DNA from: Rhodobacter sp.
GTDB taxonomy: Bacteria > Pseudomonadota > Alphaproteobacteria > Rhodobacterales > Rhodobacteraceae
Length of the DNA: 64,000 nt
NCBI GenBank assembly: GCA_030065095.1
Contig: JASJDP010000004.1
Coordinates: forward strand, 124,001 to 188,000
Direction: 5' to 3'
Shown: positions 61,258 through 64,000 of the stretch, piece by piece
How positions within the stretch are numbered: position 1 is the first letter of the stretch
How the letters are laid out: every line of letters starts with the position of its first letter
Notes under the pieces: generated by a model
The model's input: only the letters and a program-made list of their open reading frames with translations
What the model was told of the DNA's origin: nothing
The model's database searches: none
Program-made: the position numbers and the translations under genes

Positions 61258-61985
61258 GTGCCCTGCCCCTCTTCCGATTTTCGCTGCTCCGCCGGGCCCT
61301 GATACCGCGCAGAGCCTCCCCGGGGCAAGCACCCTCGGCACGATCCGGCCCAGCGCGAAAGCCCGCTTGTCTTCCCCTGTCAGGACTGCCCCCGAGCGCA
61401 GTTCGGCCCTGACGGCGGAAAACAGAGGCAAATGGCCAGATCGCGATCGATTTTGACAGAACCGAACTCTGCCGGTGTTGGCGTGGAGCGGACAAACAAG
61501 AAAACAGAAAAAGCGACCAATGCTATATCGATAGGATCGCGCCCGACGCCGAGGGTGGGCGCTGCTCAGCTTGCGACGAGATCTCTCCGAAGACCAAATG
61601 TTTTAAGAAAGTCAGACGTTTCAACGCATCGCGCCCGCCCTGGGGGGGGCGGGGTCGGGCGCGATCCGGCTTTCAGCCAGGGGGGGGGAACAGCTGATCG
61701 AAGGGATCCCCCAGAATTTCATCGGTGATCGACCTCTACTTTAGGCCAAAACCAGCATCGCAGAAGGCTCGCACCGCACACTGCACCGGCCCGGGGCCCT
61801 GACCGGACCCTGCAACAGCAAAAATCCACCGCCCCCAACGGTGCGCCAGTCCAAGGGGTCATGCGAAATTGGCCCATTTGCAGCTGGAACGCTCACCTGG
61901 AGCGGTTCCACGGCACCGCGAACCCCGGCGAAGCCGAAGACGGCCGCTGCGAGACCTCGGCGCAGGCGCTGCCCGCACATCCGGA
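61258..61985. other. 728-bp intergenic region with poly-G tracts
   Basis: No convincing gene. Poly-G runs of eight (61642-61649) and nine (61680-61688) bases lie close together. An AT-richer patch with GCTATATCGATAG is near 61520 and an ATGTTTTAAGAAAG stretch near 61600. A frame of 79 codons (61741-61980, minus) begins six bases after the xylA stop but has no ribosome site and no known relatives that I recognise. Confidence 0.5.
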
Positions 61986-63293
61986 TCACAGATACCGGTT
62001 GACCAGGTTCTCCAGCCGCTCTTGCCGTCCCGACCGCGGCTCGGGATCGAGTCCCGCCTGCCGCACATAGGCGTCCAGATCCTCCAGCCCGTAGCCGCCC
62101 GACAGCATCTTCCGCGCCTCGGCGCCCTCCCATCCGGCATAGCGCTCGGCGCGCAGCCGCTCCAACGCGCCGTCCTCCAGCATCGCCGCCGCCGCCTTCA
62201 GGCCACGCGCACAGGCGTCCATGCCGCCCGCATGGGCCAGGATCAGATCTTCGGGATCCAGCGACTGCCGGCGCAGCTTGGCGTCGAAATTCGTGCCGCC
62301 GGTGGTGAAGCCGCCCGCCTTGAGGATTTCGTAGTAGGCCAGCGCCATCTCCGGCACGTTGTTGGGAAACTGATCGGTGTCCCAGCCCGACTGATAGTCG
62401 TTCCGGTTGATGTCGATCGAGCCCAGAATGCCCAGCGACGCCGCCATCGCCAGTTCGTGCTCGAAACTATGGCCCGCCAGGATCGCGTGGCCCTGTTCGA
62501 CATTGACCTTGACCTCGTCCTCCAGCCCAAAGCGCTTGAGAAAGCCATAGACCGTCTGCACGTCATAATCGTACTGATGCTTCGTCGGCTCCTGCGGCTT
62601 GGGCTCGATCAGCAGCGTGCCGGCAAAGCCGATCTTGTGCTTATAGTCGACGACCATGCGCAGCATTGCCGCGAACTGTTCGGCCTCGCGGGTCAGATCG
62701 GTGTTGAGCAGCGTCTCGTACCCCTCGCGTCCGCCCCACATGACGTAATTCTGCCCGCCAAGGCGGTGCGTGGCGTCGATACAGGATTTCAGCGTCGCCC
62801 CGGCATAGGCGAAGACGTCCGGGTCGGGGTTGGTCGCCGCACCTGCCATGAACCGGCGATGCGTGAACAGATTGGCCGTGCCCCAAAGCAGACCGGTCCC
62901 GGTCGCCTCCATCTTCGGGCCCACATAGTCGACCATGGCGTCCAGATTGGAAACGCTCTCGGCAAATGTCGCGCCTTCCGGCCGGATGTCGAGGTCGTGA
63001 AAGCAGAAGAACGGCACGCCGAGAATGTCGAACATCTCGAACGCCACGTCGGCCTTCAGCCGTGCCAGATCCATGCCGTCGCCGAACCAGGGCCGCTGAA
63101 AGGTCTGTCCGCCGAACGGGTCTTGCCCCTGCCAGGCGAAAGAGTGCCAATAGGCGACGGCGAAACGCAGATGGTCCTCCATCCGCTTGCCCATCACCAG
63201 TTCCTCGGGGTCGTAGTGGCGAAAGGCGAATTCGTTCGCCGTCTCCGGACCCTCATGGGCGATCTTCGGGATGCCCGCAAAAAAGTCAGTCAT
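61986..63293 (-). CDS. xylA: Xylose isomerase
   Basis: 435 residues. Active-site motifs VTYLFAN-like region is represented by [20 protein letters not shown], then [37 protein letters not shown] and [15 protein letters not shown], all matching class II xylose isomerases with two metal sites. Converts D-xylose to D-xylulose. ATG overlaps the xylB stop by four bases. Confidence 0.96.
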   Translation of the reverse strand: MTDFFAGIPKIAHEGPETANEFAFRHYDPEELVMGKRMEDHLRFAVAYWHSFAWQGQDPFGGQTFQRPWFGDGMDLARLKADVAFEMFDILGVPFFCFHDLDIRPEGATFAESVSNLDAMVDYVGPKMEATGTGLLWGTANLFTHRRFMAGAATNPDPDVFAYAGATLKSCIDATHRLGGQNYVMWGGREGYETLLNTDLTREAEQFAAMLRMVVDYKHKIGFAGTLLIEPKPQEPTKHQYDYDVQTVYGFLKRFGLEDEVKVNVEQGHAILAGHSFEHELAMAASLGILGSIDINRNDYQSGWDTDQFPNNVPEMALAYYEILKAGGFTTGGTNFDAKLRRQSLDPEDLILAHAGGMDACARGLKAAAAMLEDGALERLRAERYAGWEGAEARKMLSGGYGLEDLDAYVRQAGLDPEPRSGRQERLENLVNRYL

Positions 63294-64000
63294 GTCAGCC
63301 CCCTGATAGCATCACGCGCTTGCTTGTACCGGTCATGGCCCTCGTCGAACGCGGCCACCAGCGCGACGTCCGGTTCGATCGACCGCGCAATCTTCGGCGG
63401 CGGGGCCAGCTCTGCTCCGCCCCCGGTCGCCGCCATCATCGCCAGCCGCGCCGCGCCGAAGGCGCCACCGAAATCGCCGGCGACCGGCAGATCCACATGG
63501 GTGTTCAGCACTGTGGCGATTGCATGAAGCCAGTAATCCGACCGCGACCCGCCGCCCACGGCCAGCAGCGACGAAATCTCTGTCCCTGTCGCCGCCAGCG
63601 CATCGCGGCAATCCCGGATCGCGAATGTCACGCCCTCCAGCACCGCGCGCGTCGCCGCCGCCCGGTCGGTGGCATGCTCCAGGCCGATGAAGGCCCCGCG
63701 AACGCCGGCGTCGTTCAACGGCGTGCGTTCGCCGCCCAGATAGGGCAGGAACCGCGTCTTCGACGGCGCCTGCAGCCCACCCAGCGCGGTTGTCAGCTCT
63801 GCGGCATCCCCGCCCACCAGTTCGGCGAACCAGTTCAGGGCGTCCGTCGCCGCCAGGATCACCCCCATCTGGTGCCAGGTTCCGGGCAGCGCGTGGCAGA
63901 ATGTGTGCACCGCCGTCGCGGCATCCGGCCTGTACCCGTCATTGGCCGCAAACAGCACGCCCGAGGTGCCGAGCGACACGAACGCCTGCCCCGCACGGAC
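63290..64000 (-). CDS. xylB: Xylulokinase, C-terminal part (gene cut by window edge)
   Basis: 237 codons are present and the frame stays open through base 64000. [18 protein letters not shown] is the FGGY-kinase phosphate loop, followed by [40 protein letters not shown] and [18 protein letters not shown]. Phosphorylates xylulose made by XylA. The N-terminal half, with the sugar-binding residues, lies outside. Confidence 0.94.
   Translation of the reverse strand, partial: VRAGQAFVSLGTSGVLFAANDGYRPDAATAVHTFCHALPGTWHQMGVILAATDALNWFAELVGGDAAELTTALGGLQAPSKTRFLPYLGGERTPLNDAGVRGAFIGLEHATDRAAATRAVLEGVTFAIRDCRDALAATGTEISSLLAVGGGSRSDYWLHAIATVLNTHVDLPVAGDFGGAFGAARLAMMAATGGGAELAPPPKIARSIEPDVALVAAFDEGHDRYKQARDAIRGLT

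Noticed and set aside
61741-61980. 79-codon frame directly after xylA on the minus strand (starts MCGQRLRRGLAAAVF)
   Set aside because: No ribosome site, no family resemblance and an arginine/glycine-rich composition typical of chance frames; recorded only as part of the intergenic region.

Overview
The window is high-GC and densely coded DNA from an alphaproteobacterium, almost certainly a marine member of the Rhodobacterales (Roseobacter group). Four independent signs agree: a complete RcGTA-type gene transfer agent cluster, a circularly permuted two-piece tmRNA gene, a trgA-trgB-cysK tellurite-resistance-type cluster, and a dmdA-acuI pair for dimethylsulfoniopropionate (DMSP) use. No transposase, integrase, CRISPR array or rRNA was seen. 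All identifications come from reading the sequence; no database search was run.

Layout. 1-2,900: end of mmsA, a small membrane protein, a YbdK-type carboxylate-amine ligase, and one copy of a 207-bp repeat. 3,150-12,190: a RidA-family gene divergent from a nine-gene plus-strand operon: THI5/NMT1-type ABC importer, CodA-like amidohydrolase, FAD oxidase, two flavodoxin-like reductases, 2OG-Fe(II) oxygenase and creatininase-family hydrolase. It looks like an import-and-degrade pathway for an unidentified nitrogen heterocycle and is the best candidate here for an undescribed system. 12,460-14,490: tRNA-Gly(CCC), a ThuA-like protein and a Gfo/Idh/MocA oxidoreductase. 14,490-22,880 (minus strand): thioredoxin/DsbD-like fusion, AlaX, a large mechanosensitive channel, cysK, trgB, trgA and a cyclopropane-fatty-acid synthase. 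23,170: second copy of the 207-bp repeat, then a photolyase and a cysteine-desulfurase-like enzyme.

26,360-31,330: the DMSP divergon. acuI, dmdA, a DinB-like protein, DUF1326 and DUF2182 proteins are read leftward from a promoter region shared with a rightward GntR/FadR-type regulator; two regulator half-palindrome sites lie between them. 31,470-35,590: a secreted two-LCCL-domain protein, ssrA (tmRNA), rhodanese-ChrB and ChrA chromate genes, and sspB, the adaptor that recognises the ssrA tag. 35,700-42,000: central carbon metabolism: fumC with two small co-transcribed genes, then pdhA-VOC-pdhB-orf-pdhC with a strong palindrome at the promoter. 42,100-43,970: an orphan secreted protein, cysE and a DksA/TraR zinc-finger protein.

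44,020-58,660 (minus strand): the GTA structural cluster, orfg1 (small terminase) to orfg15 (host-specificity protein), plus a DUF2793 gene downstream. All expected capsid, packaging and tail genes look intact. Three strong hairpins sit in its few non-coding gaps. 58,835-61,257: fabF-mltG. 61,258-61,985 holds no gene I can recognise. 61,986-64,000: xylA and the C-terminal part of xylB.
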